NCBI GenBank assembly: GCA_022836615.1
Contig: MU405342.1
Coordinates: forward strand, 3,535-67,534
DNA length: 64,000 bases
DNA from: Annulohypoxylon bovei var. microspora
Lineage: Eukaryota; Ascomycota; Sordariomycetes; Xylariales; Hypoxylaceae
Direction of reading: 5' to 3'
Shown: positions 23,682 through 35,202 of the stretch, piece after piece
Layout of the letters: each line of letters opens with the position of its first letter
How positions within the stretch are numbered: the first letter of the stretch is position 1
Position numbers and translations under genes: made by a program
The notes under the pieces: generated by a model
Seen by the model: only the letters and a program-made list of their open reading frames with translations
What the model was told of the DNA's origin: nothing
The model's database searches: none

Positions 23682-24236
23682 GGATAAAATAAGTATTAGA
23701 CGATAGAGAGAATGACGGACATTGCACGGGTCACGGCGTTTTTTCTTTCTTTGGTCGGGTGTTAGTAACAGGATACCATAGCTAGGACGGGGCGTTGTTA
23801 AGGGTTAGAAGGTCGTTCTTGGGTTGTGTGACGCTGTTGAGTGTAGTATCGTTATGTAGACGTTGTAGTTAAAAATCTTGTACACTCAGGTTCTAAGATT
23901 GTTGAGGCTGCTTGCAGGTGCTAAGATATGTGCTAAATTTCTAAACAGGTAGGTACCTACCTCCTAGTATACGATGATGTTCTATTGACCAATGATTTAA
24001 GGGGTCAGGGTTAGGGTTATGTTAGCCACGGTAGCTGCATGTACCTCGCAAGCTTTGCTACAGCAGGCACACCACTAATAATCGAGAAGAATTGCGGGGA
24101 CGCAGAAGCAAACACACGCAATGACGTTGACGGCCGCATAGAAATACTACACAACACTACGCACCTACCTACTTACCCGCATAGCATATAAGTCTGGAGC
24201 TCTCAGAGGTGTGCAACCTGTAGGAACGGACGACAG
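23682..24236. other. Intergenic region, tandem genes, with telomere-type motif
   Basis: This separates VPS15 from the exopolyphosphatase gene. It includes two AGGGTT units (24007-24019) and a palindromic GGTAGGTACCTACC (23948-23961). It likely holds the VPS15 terminator and the next promoter. Confidence 0.5.
24007..24019 (+). repeat. Two interstitial telomere-type units
   Basis: AGGGTTAGGGTTA lies about 220 bases upstream of the exopolyphosphatase start. A pair of units near a promoter resembles a telobox-type site bound by Myb/Tbf-like factors; a chance match or chromosomal scar is also possible. Confidence 0.5.
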
Positions 24237-25645
24237 ATGACGGACGGCACAGGAAGCGAGCCGCAGAAAATGCCGCCTCAGAAATCTCTGCACGCCTTCC
24301 TAGCGACGGCGCGCGCCGCGCTCACGGCCCCGCGCTCGGCGCCGCTGCACTTCGTCGTCGGGAACGAGGCCGCCGGTACGCACCTCCTGCCCTTACATAC
24401 CTAGGCAGGCATCGGTATCCCACATCCTGAAATACGGATACGGAAATGCCAAATGCCAAATGCTAGAGCGCGTGCGGCGATGCTGATGCGAGAACCGCAG
24501 ACCTCGACTCCCTGTGCTCCGCCCTCTTCCTCGCGTACTTCCGCAGCCACACCCTGCCGCACGTCCCGCCGTACATCCCGCTATGCCACATCCCCCGCGC
24601 CGACCTCGCGCTGCGCCCCGAGTTCGCCGCCGTGCTGCGCCGCGCCGGGGTCACGCCCGACGACGTCCTGTCGCTGAGCGAGCTGGAGGCGGCGGAAAAA
24701 GGCGGGGAGGGCCTAAGGCCCGCGGACGCGCGCTGGCTGCTCGTCGACCACAACGTGCTGACGGGCCGGCTGGGCCGCGTTTATGGCGCTGGGGTGGTGG
24801 GGTGTGTGGATCATCACGAGGACGAGGGCGTGGTGCCCCGCGGTGCGGAGACGAGGGTTGTGGAGAAGGCGGGGAGCTGCATGAGCTTGGTTGTTGAGGA
24901 GTGTCGCGAGACGTGGGAGGGGCTGGCGAGGGAGGAGGGGGAGGAGGGGGAGAAGGAAAGGGCGAGCATTAATGAGCAGCTGGCGTATCTGGCACTCGCG
25001 CCCATCCTGGTCGATACGGCGAATCTGGCGAATAGGGATAAGACGACGCCGCATGACGTGCGCGCGGTCGAGATCGCCGAGGGGTATATCCCGTCCGCCT
25101 CTCCCTCATCCACCGCCACCGCTACCCCCACCGGCACGTACGACCGCGCAGCCTTCTTCGCCGCGCTATCCGCCCTCAAGGAGGACATCTCCTCCATGTC
25201 GGTCCGCGACGTCCTGCGCAAGGACTACAAGGAGTGGGCCGAGGCCGGCGCGAAGCTCGGCACCGCGTCCGTGCCGCAGTCCTTCGCGTTCCTGATCGGC
25301 CGGGCCGGCGGCGAGGAAGCGCTCGTGCGGGAGCTCGAGACCTGGGCTAAGGGAATGGGGCTCGATGTTGCGGCCGTGCTGACGACGTCGAGGGACGACG
25401 GTGGTGCGTTTGCGAGGGAGCTGCTCGTGTGGGCTGGGGGCGAGCCGCGGGGCGTGCGCGCGGCGGAGGGGTTTGTGGGGCTGGCGCGCGAGAGGCTGGG
25501 GTTGGGGGCGTGGCGGGCCGGGACGCTGGATCGGGATGCTGGGGATGGGGATGGGAGTTGGATGCGGTGCTGGGTGCAGGGCAGGGTGGAATACAGTCGC
25601 AAGCAGATCGCGCCTATGTTGAGGGATGCGTTGAAAGAGGCGTGA
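24237..25645 (+). CDS. PPX1: Exopolyphosphatase, DHH/DHHA2 family (Ppx1-like)
   Basis: Exons 24237-24375 and 24501-25645 give 427 aa, close to yeast Ppx1 (about 400 aa). The enzyme removes terminal phosphate from inorganic polyphosphate using divalent metal ions. The exon join restores GNEAADLDSLCSALF, the first metal-binding motif (GNExxDxDS). Others are LLVDHNVL and CVDHHEDEG, the signature DHH. A C-terminal DHHA2-like domain follows from about residue 250. A second Met in frame (MPPQ) could also serve as start. The coding sequence is strongly GC-rich with repetitive GAG/GCG codons. Its 3' end faces the S1/P1 nuclease gene, with only about 190 bases between stop codons. Confidence 0.9.
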
Positions 25646-25831
25646 ATGTTTTTTTTAAAAAAGAAAATTGGTTGTTGAGCGGGTATGCATGTATCACAAT
25701 ATACATAGAATTCATTCATCTCTCATAAATCTTCAGCGACCAGCTATCTACCTAGTCACCCTAACCCATAATCGACAACACCCCAACTCCCTCGCTCCCT
25801 TTTCTTTCTTCCTTCCTTTCCTTTCCTTTCC

Positions 25832-26894
25832 CTACATAGCAGCAACGATAGCGTCGAGCCACTTCGCGAGCCGGTACCCCTGCTTCGCGATCTGCAGGCC
25901 GACGACGGGCTGCGCGGCGGTGGTGTAGTCCCCGCTGAGGTCCTGGTTCTCGACGGCGCTGACGCCGCCCTTGAGCACCGTCGAGCACACGTACGCGTTG
26001 CTCTCCGTTGCCCACTTCAGCGCCGTCGCCGTCTGCGTCGTCGACGAGGCTACGCTGAGACCGCTGACCCAGCCCGCGGCTGCGGACTTGTAGTCGCCCG
26101 AGTCGATCTCTGTGGGTTTGTTAGGGATGGGGTTATGTTTGAGATAAGGAGAGGGGGGGAAGGGGAAAATACCCTTGATCAGAGTCGTGGCCCACGACTT
26201 CGCGGTGGTCAGAGAGGACCCGCCGGAGATGGACTCTGGGATCTGGCTGTCCCAGATGGCGTGCAGGTTCGTGTCGTCGCCGTCGTACGAGACGTCGATG
26301 TCGTTGCCGCCCACTTCGAGGGCCTCGCAGTGCAGCGGCTGGCCGATGTCGCCGGCGAACTGTCCTTTTGCATTAGTACTCTCCGTTTCGGTGCTTATCT
26401 GACGTCCCCTTTTGAGGTATGTATAATGCTTACATGGATGATCATCTGGGATTTGTTAGTACCTCGCACCTATATTTCAACAGGTGTAGAAAACTTACCT
26501 TGGCAGCGATCTGCAGGTTGGCGTTGGTGGCGGTCTGGGCCAGGAGGATGGAGGTGTAGTTCTGGAGCGCGCGCACGACGCAGCCCTCGGTGCCGCAGTC
26601 CCGGTCCATGCTGACGCCGCAGGTCGATGGCGGGTTGTCGTTGGCGTCGATGTAGTGGTACGGCGCCGAGAACTTGCCGGCGGTCGTGTACCGGTAGCTG
26701 TCGGCCCAGGCGGCGACGCTGGCCAGGTAGTTGGCGGAGGTGTCGCCGAGCAGGCCCTGGAAGTACGACTTCGTCGCCGAGCTGACGTAGTTGCTGGCGA
26801 TGTAGGCGACGGTCTCGTGGCCCATCGCCCCCCAGGCCATGGCGCCGGGGAGCGCGGCCGCCGTGGACAGGGCTAGGGTGGTGAAGCGGACCAT
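25832..26894 (-). CDS. Secreted S1/P1-type zinc nuclease
   Basis: Exons (minus) 26894-26499, 26445-26434, 26359-26173 and 26109-25832 give 290 aa. A signal peptide ends in PGAMA, so mature residue 1 is Trp, itself a zinc ligand. In mature numbering every ligand of the trinuclear zinc site is present: Trp1, His6, Asp45, His60, His116, Asp120, His126, His149 and Asp153. The enzyme degrades single-stranded DNA and RNA, usually outside the cell for phosphate or nucleoside scavenging. Exon 2 is only 12 nt, encodes MIIH and carries the His116 ligand. All three introns close in phase. Cys72/Cys80/Cys85 and others can form disulfides. N-glycosylation site NYT is visible. Confidence 0.93.
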
Positions 26895-28149
26895 CTTGAC
26901 GGTTACTATCTATTTACTACCTATTTACCGAGCAGGTACAGATTATCGACCTTGGTTGATGGTCACTGGAAACCGGGACAGAGGGGAGCGGTGACTGCAA
27001 GAGGGAATATATCGGTACGCCAAGAGATGAGGCGGACACACGTTATATATCTACCTGCAAAGCTTCACCCGCTTACATACTTGCACAACCAGGGTATCGA
27101 GGAACAGGTATGGATATTCGGCAGTCTAGTTCGTCCAGGTCCTTTATGAGCAAGCCCATTGGCCCCGTAGGCGCATTCCGAACCCCCTAATCCACGCAAG
27201 ATGCCGGGGATGGAGTATGGATCCAGCGCCGGGAAGCCAATCTAGATAGCGTCGAGCATGTGAGTTTATAGAAGGTGCTTCTTCGATCACCGCTCAGCTG
27301 CGCCTTGGGGAGATTCGAGGTAGCATTCGAACACTGGCGGCCGGGATCATTCGCCGGGGTGAGGTCGGCCGGACGCTGCATGCCTTATCTTGGAGCTTGT
27401 CCAATCAAGCAAGGCACGTTGGTCGCGAGCAGGCTCTACTCGAGATGAGACTTGCGCTGGGGGTTGTCTTCGGGACGGTGGTTGGCTTGAGTTAAACAGC
27501 TTGCCTTTTCGGTCTAGACCCGCTGTCGACTACCTGCCTTGATTGGACTTCGGTGTAAGTGCAAATCGGGCAAATCCGCCCTGTTGATCTTTGGGATGAA
27601 TCGCTGTTGATTTTACAAGGTGCGACTCTAAAAAACGCCTCGGCAGTCATATCTTGGCATAGGTTTTGGATTGTTGATAATTACCTGCTCTATCCCATCC
27701 AATTGTAATACCTTAGTAGGTAACGCAGGTAACATGACCGCGATCGTTTTACATTGTCTGACTTACTCCGTACATGGTAGATAAAATGAAGTAACACATA
27801 CCTAAGTCAGTATACCATTCGGTCTGAATTGATGTGTCTACTCTTGCCCACATGCTCAAATAAGACGGAGATATAACAGAGACGGGCTATCGCCGGAAAG
27901 GGAAGGTCTCAAGGTTCACGAGAACGGATCGAATAAATCGAAGAGGGGAAACCAAGCCTATCGCCTCGTGCTAAAGCTGAGGGGATCGAGAGGTTTAGAA
28001 AATGTGTTCGACTAATCTACATTGACTATGCGTCGTGTCTTATACAGAATTTTACAAGTAGATTGCCAAAGGTACCCCAGCAAGGCGAGTCAGATAGACA
28101 TGGTGTCTAAATCGATGTGGAGAGTTCGCATGTGTTGTCGCCGATGGAT
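26895..28149. other. Intergenic region
   Basis: Spacer between the start of the S1/P1 nuclease gene and the 3' end of ATP25 (both on the minus strand). The half near the nuclease is of mixed composition and probably carries its promoter. No supported gene or RNA gene is seen. Confidence 0.5.
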
Positions 28150-30159
28150 TTAGGTTTCTATAAGTCTAAGAATTTGGAGGATTTTGACGAACTCGCGTTT
28201 GGATTGCGTCGCGCGCGCTGCGATATCTTCGGCGTAGCTATCTGCGACACGAATGCAATCTACGAGAGCCTTCGCCACCGCCTTGTTAGGTAGCACAGGC
28301 GGATCTTCCGCGAGCATCCCCTGGAAAGTCCGCCTTACTATCTGAGCGCAAATCGACCGCGAGCCAGAAGGTGCCGCCAGCTGATATATATGTGTATATA
28401 TAGCTGCCGACCGCGGGCGTAAGTATTTGGGAGGCATGTGCCAGACGTTCCAAAATGCTTGCCAGCGGTGTACTCGGTGATGCGCAGTCATGAGTCTCAT
28501 GAGCAACGGCTCCTCCATACAGGGCAAATTTAGGTGTGGCAAGTTATCTTCTAGTTGTTGTATAAGTTTCAAGTAACCATTCCATCCATATTTCTCGAAA
28601 TGTCGACATACTGTTTCGACGATGGTGACAATTATGTCATTAGCAATGACTGGCTCTCCACGTTGCTGCATCGTCCGCAGAAGTTGTTGGGCGAGTTTAT
28701 GTTGATTCTCGATTCCGCTGGCTGAACTGTATATACAAGCCAGAAGCTGAAGGTACTGTTCTCGCGTGGCCTCAATACCATAGATATTTAGTTCGTCAAG
28801 GAGACCCTGTGCGTTAAGAAATTCGACGGGATTTTGTTTGCTAGACTCGCATGCTCTAGCTTGAACAGCGAGACGAAACCCCCATGTTTGGTGTGGATGG
28901 AGAGATTGGCATGCGAGTTTAGATAATCGGTTAAAGGGAGTTGTGGTTACGCTCTCTTCTGACATTCCGAGAGCCTGTCTCCGTTCTTCGCTAGACATCT
29001 CACCAAGCCGGACTTGTAGTAAGTCTAAAATGCGAGATTTCTGGCGAGCATCAACTTTTAGAACTTGCTCAAGACTCTCTCTTGAATCAATAGTAAATAG
29101 AGCCTCGGTTTTAGCTGCATCATCGACCATCGTTTTTTGTGTTGAATAAGTCCGCCTCTGTTCGAAGGGCTTCTTTCTTGAAGTATCGTAGAATTGCTCG
29201 CCCCTGGTTATTGCAGATGGGGGTGTATTAGATAGGATGGCCCTTTCTAAGGGATGTAGATCTTCTACACTTTCCATCTCTGACTTCGAGGAATCATCAA
29301 CCGGCTCGTCCATAGCTTTTCCCCACAAGTGTTCGAGGCCCATCTCAGCTCTTCGAGACTCGGTCATTATTTGAACGACAATTGTATGCCCGGTTTGGGA
29401 AATACCAAAACCGGCCACACGTCCATCTTCCGCAATTACGGCAGACTCGTCATTGCTACGGCCGATAGTGCCGAGATTGACACATATCCAGCCGGTCTTG
29501 ATGCCGTCATCTGCACCTTCAGGAGCTCCTCCTATGAGCTTGGCCCGCTTAGCTATCCGGCGCAATTTAGTCTTGCGCTCGTTTGGGCCGAGTAGGCCAT
29601 CAGCAAGGGCATAGATTCGATGTTTGGCTCGTAGCCACCGCAGCAGGCGTCCGGCAGATACATTGAGATGGCGCTCACTCCGCGCTGTACCGAACAGCAT
29701 GAAAAGATTCGGGCCTAGAGCTGCCGGGGGATCAAGTTCTCTCAGGTCCAAGAGCGAGAGTTCATGGAGTCCCAAATCCTCGGATATGTACTCTAGCAAT
29801 GGACCGATGACCTCCGGAGAATCGGTGGGGATCTCAGGTAGTGGTGGTGGCTCAATAGAAGCCACATGCCTCGGAGGTTCGACTTGAAGATACCAAGGGA
29901 TGTTAGTTAAACCTGAGCCTTTCGTGGCATCGTCCTCTTCGGGGTCTTCTTCAACCGGCTCTGCGTCATCCAAAGGCTCACTCTGGGCTTGCCGAGACGA
30001 AAAGGGTCGAATTGGAGCTGCAGGAATTAACCATGGCCGGGATTGAATGGGACCGGCTCGCACGCTGGACAATGCATTCGCGGGGCTAGCAAATAGCTTC
30101 AATATACCTAAACGGCAGTGAGAGCAACCCACTGAGGTTATAGCACGTCGAGATGCCAT
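28150..30159 (-). CDS. ATP25: Mitochondrial ATPase synthesis protein Atp25
   Basis: Single-exon 669-aa protein. The first about 55 residues form an Arg/Ser/Ala-rich presequence ending near RPFSSR. Residues about 115-265 match the RsfS-like N-terminal domain (LLEYISEDLGLHELSLLDLR, later GWICVNLGTIG). A helical C-terminal part follows. In yeast, Atp25 is cleaved into an N-terminal half needed for assembly of the Atp9 ring and a C-terminal half that stabilises the ATP9/OLI1 mRNA. A presequence-like RRTYST stands at about residues 335-340, in the middle, a plausible internal cleavage point. The gene is head-to-head with RPO41, also a mitochondrial gene-expression factor. Confidence 0.9.
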   Translation of the reverse strand: MASRRAITSVGCSHCRLGILKLFASPANALSSVRAGPIQSRPWLIPAAPIRPFSSRQAQSEPLDDAEPVEEDPEEDDATKGSGLTNIPWYLQVEPPRHVASIEPPPLPEIPTDSPEVIGPLLEYISEDLGLHELSLLDLRELDPPAALGPNLFMLFGTARSERHLNVSAGRLLRWLRAKHRIYALADGLLGPNERKTKLRRIAKRAKLIGGAPEGADDGIKTGWICVNLGTIGRSNDESAVIAEDGRVAGFGISQTGHTIVVQIMTESRRAEMGLEHLWGKAMDEPVDDSSKSEMESVEDLHPLERAILSNTPPSAITRGEQFYDTSRKKPFEQRRTYSTQKTMVDDAAKTEALFTIDSRESLEQVLKVDARQKSRILDLLQVRLGEMSSEERRQALGMSEESVTTTPFNRLSKLACQSLHPHQTWGFRLAVQARACESSKQNPVEFLNAQGLLDELNIYGIEATREQYLQLLACIYSSASGIENQHKLAQQLLRTMQQRGEPVIANDIIVTIVETVCRHFEKYGWNGYLKLIQQLEDNLPHLNLPCMEEPLLMRLMTAHHRVHRWQAFWNVWHMPPKYLRPRSAAIYTHIYQLAAPSGSRSICAQIVRRTFQGMLAEDPPVLPNKAVAKALVDCIRVADSYAEDIAARATQSKREFVKILQILRLIET

Positions 30160-30816
30160 CCGGCCTGCTTAATGATGTGGAGATATCTGAATATCCTCAA
30201 TCATCGATGATATTAGATATATGTATATGAGATATATGAGATCATTTTTATGTATATGGATGCGAAGTTATTTAAGACTGGGTCTGGGTTTACATAATAC
30301 TACACAACTTAAATTCCGCATCAAAACCTTTTGTATACGGAATAATCGATAAATCCGTAAGATGCCTAGTGTTCATTGGGCCTAGCTTCAACGAAGACGG
30401 TAGGGCGGGTATATATAGCGGGGCTGTTTTGATACAGGGCCAATCATAAGCTCTTATAAGCTCTTAAATTGGGGTCTACGAAGTATCCAGCCTATCTAAT
30501 CTAAAAAAACCTTTTTGCAAAGGCAAAAAAAATTTAGACCTCGACCCTCACTAAAAGCTAGGTGATCGCTATCGAACATCTACAAATATCTAAAAATTTA
30601 TTCCCGACTTTGCTCAAGTCTTTCCTCGTAAATAAGCCGGCGGGTTTGTACTTTTAGACCTTGCATTGTCCGGTGTAATATCTCGGCTTCATGTTACAAT
30701 AGTAAACCAAATTCCTCGGCAGCTTTCGAAAGCCTGTTGAGACCCATCGTTCCTTTTTCTTCAACCCCTCCAAGATATCCTAAGCGGCCGCCACCACAAC
30801 CACCACAACCACCACG
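30160..30816. promoter_or_regulatory. Shared upstream region of ATP25 and RPO41
   Basis: 657 AT-rich bases between two divergent mitochondrial-function genes. It has a CCAAT box (30440-30444), directly repeated TATAAGCTCT units (about 30445-30466) and a CCACCACAA tandem repeat just before the RPO41 ATG. Co-regulation is inferred. Confidence 0.45.
30791..30815 (+). repeat. CCACCACAA tandem repeat in the RPO41 leader
   Basis: Two full copies of CCACCACAA plus a partial third directly precede the RPO41 start codon at 30817. The stretch lacks G until the last base and is probably an unstructured leader. Confidence 0.7.
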
Positions 30817-33800
30817 ATGTTCATGCGACCTCCCCAAGCTCGTCGGGGCCTTTCGATATCTCGATTGAGCTCAATAAGACGACCTCAATCTGTCGCTAGA
30901 AATCCCTCTCTCCACTCCTTTCACACGTCAGACCACAGACTCTTGACTGCCCGGGTGGATCTGCCACCAAGGAGGAGAAAAATCTCACATTCACAAGACG
31001 TTCACGGATCTATCTTCCAAAGGTCTTTAGCCACAGCCATAAGCGACCCTTTGCGACAAGATGAAATCCCTTATGAACATATGCAGTCGCATATCCCTAA
31101 CAATTTCTTACAACCAATGCCTTCTCGACTATACGACATACGACCATTCGACCCTTCTTTACCATTGCTCGTCAGATCCAGCGATGATCCCTTCCCACGC
31201 GCAAGGATAAATCCCAATGGAATCCCTGGCAGTGCTGACGAGATGGTGTCGGTATTTGACGCGTGTTTGCAAGTAGGCAAATTGGATAGAGCGGCTCTTG
31301 TCCTTATAAGGTTCAGCAGTACGGGTACTTTGCCAAACGAGGAGTTGATTATGCTCCATAACCAATATCTCCGCGCAGCCATCGCCAGAGCCTTCGACAA
31401 GCCAGACTCTACATGGGCGCAATCTCTTCATAAGTGGTACGAATTACATATTAGAGGCAAGGAGCTCCCTCAGACACCCGAGACTATCGCTTGCATGTTA
31501 AAAGTGTCGCTTCTATCTGCTAGAGGAGTGAGGTTGGGACGGCTTATAACGCGCTACATGGATATGATGCCCGGCGATGCTATATGCCAGGTTTTATCTG
31601 AAGTAGACATACTTACCCAGCAGGACTTCGGTACTATCACCAGCATTTATCAACCCGCTTCCGATATTATAGAGGACTGGGAATTCGCGCCAGGGGAGGA
31701 AGAGCAGCAATCGCTAGCTACAGAGGCCAACTCAACACAACCGATAGAGCCATCTGAAGCGAAGCCGTTATCTGATGAAACACCCGAAGTTTTGGCCGTA
31801 CCGCAAAAAGGTCTGGGTCTCGCGTCATTACAAAGTGTCTTGTCCTTTTTCTCCACGGTAAAAGGTCAGGATATTCATCAGCTGCCGCTAGCTGAGCGCA
31901 GAGAAATCCAGGCGCGGCTGGAAAAGGACTGTGTCGATGCCGCGATCGCCCGATGGAGGGAAGAAAACCAGGCTCTGAAGAAATTGGGGTTGAACACCTC
32001 ATTGTCGACAAACGTTCTAAACTCCCAGCTATACGACTGGCAATGTTCACTGGAAAGCAAATTAGAGAGCGAGTTTGAGTTGTTTGATGATTCGGAAACA
32101 CGCGAAAAGAAAGTTATGGAGGATATGGATCGTTGCTTATACGCACCCTTTCTGAGGCAGTCAACTCCGTCAAGGCTAGCCGCGGTCACTATTATAAGCG
32201 TCCTGAATGCTATGTCGTCGGCAGGTGTCGACAGGGGAATCCAATTGTCCTCTTTACTTGGCCAGCTCTCCAAGGCCGTAGAAGACGATATTAAATACCT
32301 CGTACGGCAACAGAAAATTCATCTGCAAAATCCCCGGATGAAAAAGCGGTTTTATAGACCGAGCCTCGATAAGGAGCAAGACAATTCAGTGGGCGATAAG
32401 GAAAAGGACAGCCTAGTTAAAAATAAGGACGACGAGACCTCGATAAGCTCAGCGGCAGTTCAGCCACCCGCTGATACTGAGACGGAACCTAATGTGGTAG
32501 ACGCTTCCGCTTATGAAATTAGGTCATGGCCTCTATTGATTAGAACTAAGGTCGGCGTTGTTTTGCTGTCTGCTCTGATAGAGACTGCGAAGATGGATGT
32601 GGTTCAGGAACATCCTGAAACTAAAGCACTTGTCAGACAGAGACAGCCCGCCATGGCTCATACTACAGTACATCGCAAGGGAAAGAAAGTCGGTCTTGTT
32701 ATGCCGAATAAATTCCTTGTCGAGCTATTAAAGCGAGAACCCCCGGCAGATTTCCTTGCGAGACACCTGCCGATGCTCGTCGAACCAGAGCCTTGGAGTA
32801 AATTCGATAAAGGTGGCTTTCTTGAGTATCCTACTCACCTCATACGGATCAAACACGGCGAGAAGGACCAAAGAATATACGCCGAGGCAGCCTTGGAGAG
32901 GGGTGACCTAGAGCAAGTCACCAAAGGCCTCGATGTTCTTGGTCGAACAGGATGGAGGATCAACAAGCCTGTCTTCGACGCGATGCTTGAAGCGTGGAAC
33001 AACGGCGAGAAAATAGCAAACATCCCTCCGCTAAATCCCCAAATCCCCATACCCGAGGAACCAGAGGCATCGGACAACCCCTTGCAGAGACGAGTATGGT
33101 TAAAGGCCGTGAGGGCCGTGGAGAACGAGAAGTCGGGTCTCCATTCCGAGCGGTGTTTCATGAACCTTCAACTCGAGATTGCCAGATCCTTCAAAGACCA
33201 GACCTTCTATTTCCCGCATAACATGGACTTCCGGGGACGTGCGTATCCGATTCCAACTTACCTAAACCATATGGGCGCAGACCATGTACGAGGCCTACTT
33301 TGTTTTGCAAAGGGAAAGGAGCTCGGCGAAAGTGGGCTGCGGTGGCTAAAAATTCACTTGGCAAATGTGTTTGGCTACGATAAAGCGAGCTTGAAGGAAC
33401 GGGAGTCGTTCGTAATGGACCATCTCGAAGAGATCTATGATTCCGCTACCAACCCACTCACGGGAAAGAGGTGGTGGCTTCGGGCTGAGGATTCATGGCA
33501 GTGTCTGGCGACCTGTTTCGAACTGAAAGCGGCTTTGCAGTCTCCCGACCCTCTGAAATACGTGTCCCATCTTCCTGTTCACCAGGACGGCACGTGCAAT
33601 GGGTTACAGCACTATGCGGCCCTCGGTGGTGATTTATGGGGTGCCCAACAGGTGAACCTAGAACCCGGAGATCGCCCCGCAGACGTGTATTCCGCCGTGG
33701 CCGACCTGGTGAAGAAAAGTATTGCGGAAGATCTTGAAGTAGACAATTTACTCGCCAAGGCTGTTGACGGCAAGATAACAAGAAAGGTTGTGAAACAGAC

Positions 33801-35202
33801 TGTCATGACCAACGTCTACGGTGTTACCTTCACCGGAGCAAGGGCTCAAGTATTGAAACAGATTGATGCGCTTTACCCAAACATCTTACAAGAGACACAG
33901 ATACCAGCGTCGGTACTCGCTTCTTACATCGCCACCAAGATCTTTAAAGGCCTCTCCACTATGTTTCGCGGCGCCCACGATATCCAATATTGGTTTGGGG
34001 AGTGTGCTGGAAGGGTGTGCCGTGCACTCGCTCCGGAGCAGATCGCACGAATTGCCAATGGAGAAGCGGCGCCTACCAAGAAGAAGAACGCAAATCCTCG
34101 CAACAGCAAGAAACCAAAGTCGGCCTCCGAAGAGCTCTTAAGCAATTTTAGGTCGACAGTTGTCTGGACGACTCCCCTCCGGATGCCTATCGTCCAGCCA
34201 TACCGCAAGTCTGGGACTCGTATTATCAGCACTTCTATCCAAGACCTTACCTTGCAGGTCCCCGAACGGTCTGATCCGGTCAATCGGCGGAAACAGCTGC
34301 AGGCGTTCCCTCCTAATTTCATTCATTCCTTAGATGCAAGCCATATGTTGCTTTCTGCGTTACAATGCGATGAATTAGGCCTTTCATTCGCGGCCGTACA
34401 CGATTCCTTTTGGACACACGCATCTGACATCGACGTTATGAACCACGTCTTGCGCGACTCCTTCGTCAGGATTCACAGCGAAGATGTCATAGGGCGCCTT
34501 GCATCCGAGTTCAAAGCCCGATATAAAGGCGCACTTTATCTAGCTAAGCTAGAAAAAGGCCATCCCGTCGAAGCTAGAATCGCTGAACTTCGCAAAGGGA
34601 AAAAACTGACCATGAAAGCTGAGCTTCTTCAGGAATACAAGAGACTGCAGCTGTTGAACTCTTCGGATCCGGAAGAGGTCGAAGAAGGCAGGAAAATGGT
34701 AACGTGTGCTAGCATTTTCGAAGAGATGTCAGCCTCTCAGCCTCTATCAAGCGTTGATGATATGGGAGAAATTAAGTTGGGCAACATTCCTGGCGAAGAA
34801 GAAACGACGGACGATGCCGTTCTTGACGAAGAAAACGAACAGGGTGACGATGAAATATCCACAGCTCAGGATTCTGATCGGATCAACGCAGAGAATGAGC
34901 ATGCAGAAGAAGGAGCAGAAGGAGCAGAAAGAGAAGAAATGGAGAACATGAAAACCCTGCTTTCGATGAGCCGTTTCGAATCAGAGATCACGGGCGAGGC
35001 TCAGAAAGCCACCGAGAAATCAAGGGCTAGAGCAAGGGCAAAGGCTGCCGGATTTAGCATATGGCTTCCGCTTACTTTCCCCGAAGTCCCCAAAAAGGTA
35101 AGCATTCACATGGCTTCGGGATTCGCACAATGAGCTAACTAATATGTCTAGGGTGACTTTAATGTTGAGAGACTAAGGGACAGCCAATATTTCTTCTCGT
35201 GA
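30817..35202 (+). CDS. RPO41: Mitochondrial DNA-directed RNA polymerase (T7-like)
   Basis: Exons 30817-35097 and 35152-35202 give 1443 aa. It transcribes mitochondrial DNA and primes its replication. The N-terminus is Arg/Ser-rich (presequence), followed by an N-terminal extension with helical repeats. The single-subunit polymerase core carries NMDFRGRAYPIP, HQDGTCNGLQHYAALGGD, the K/Y segment KQTVMTNVYGVTF, FIHSLDASHMLLSAL and VHDSFWTHA; these contain the catalytic Asp residues and the O-helix Lys/Tyr. The last exon encodes only GDFNVERLRDSQYFFS, the conserved C-terminus ending FFS. Between the core and this tail is a long acidic Glu-rich insert (about residues 1310-1385). Divergent from ATP25. 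Confidence 0.96.
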
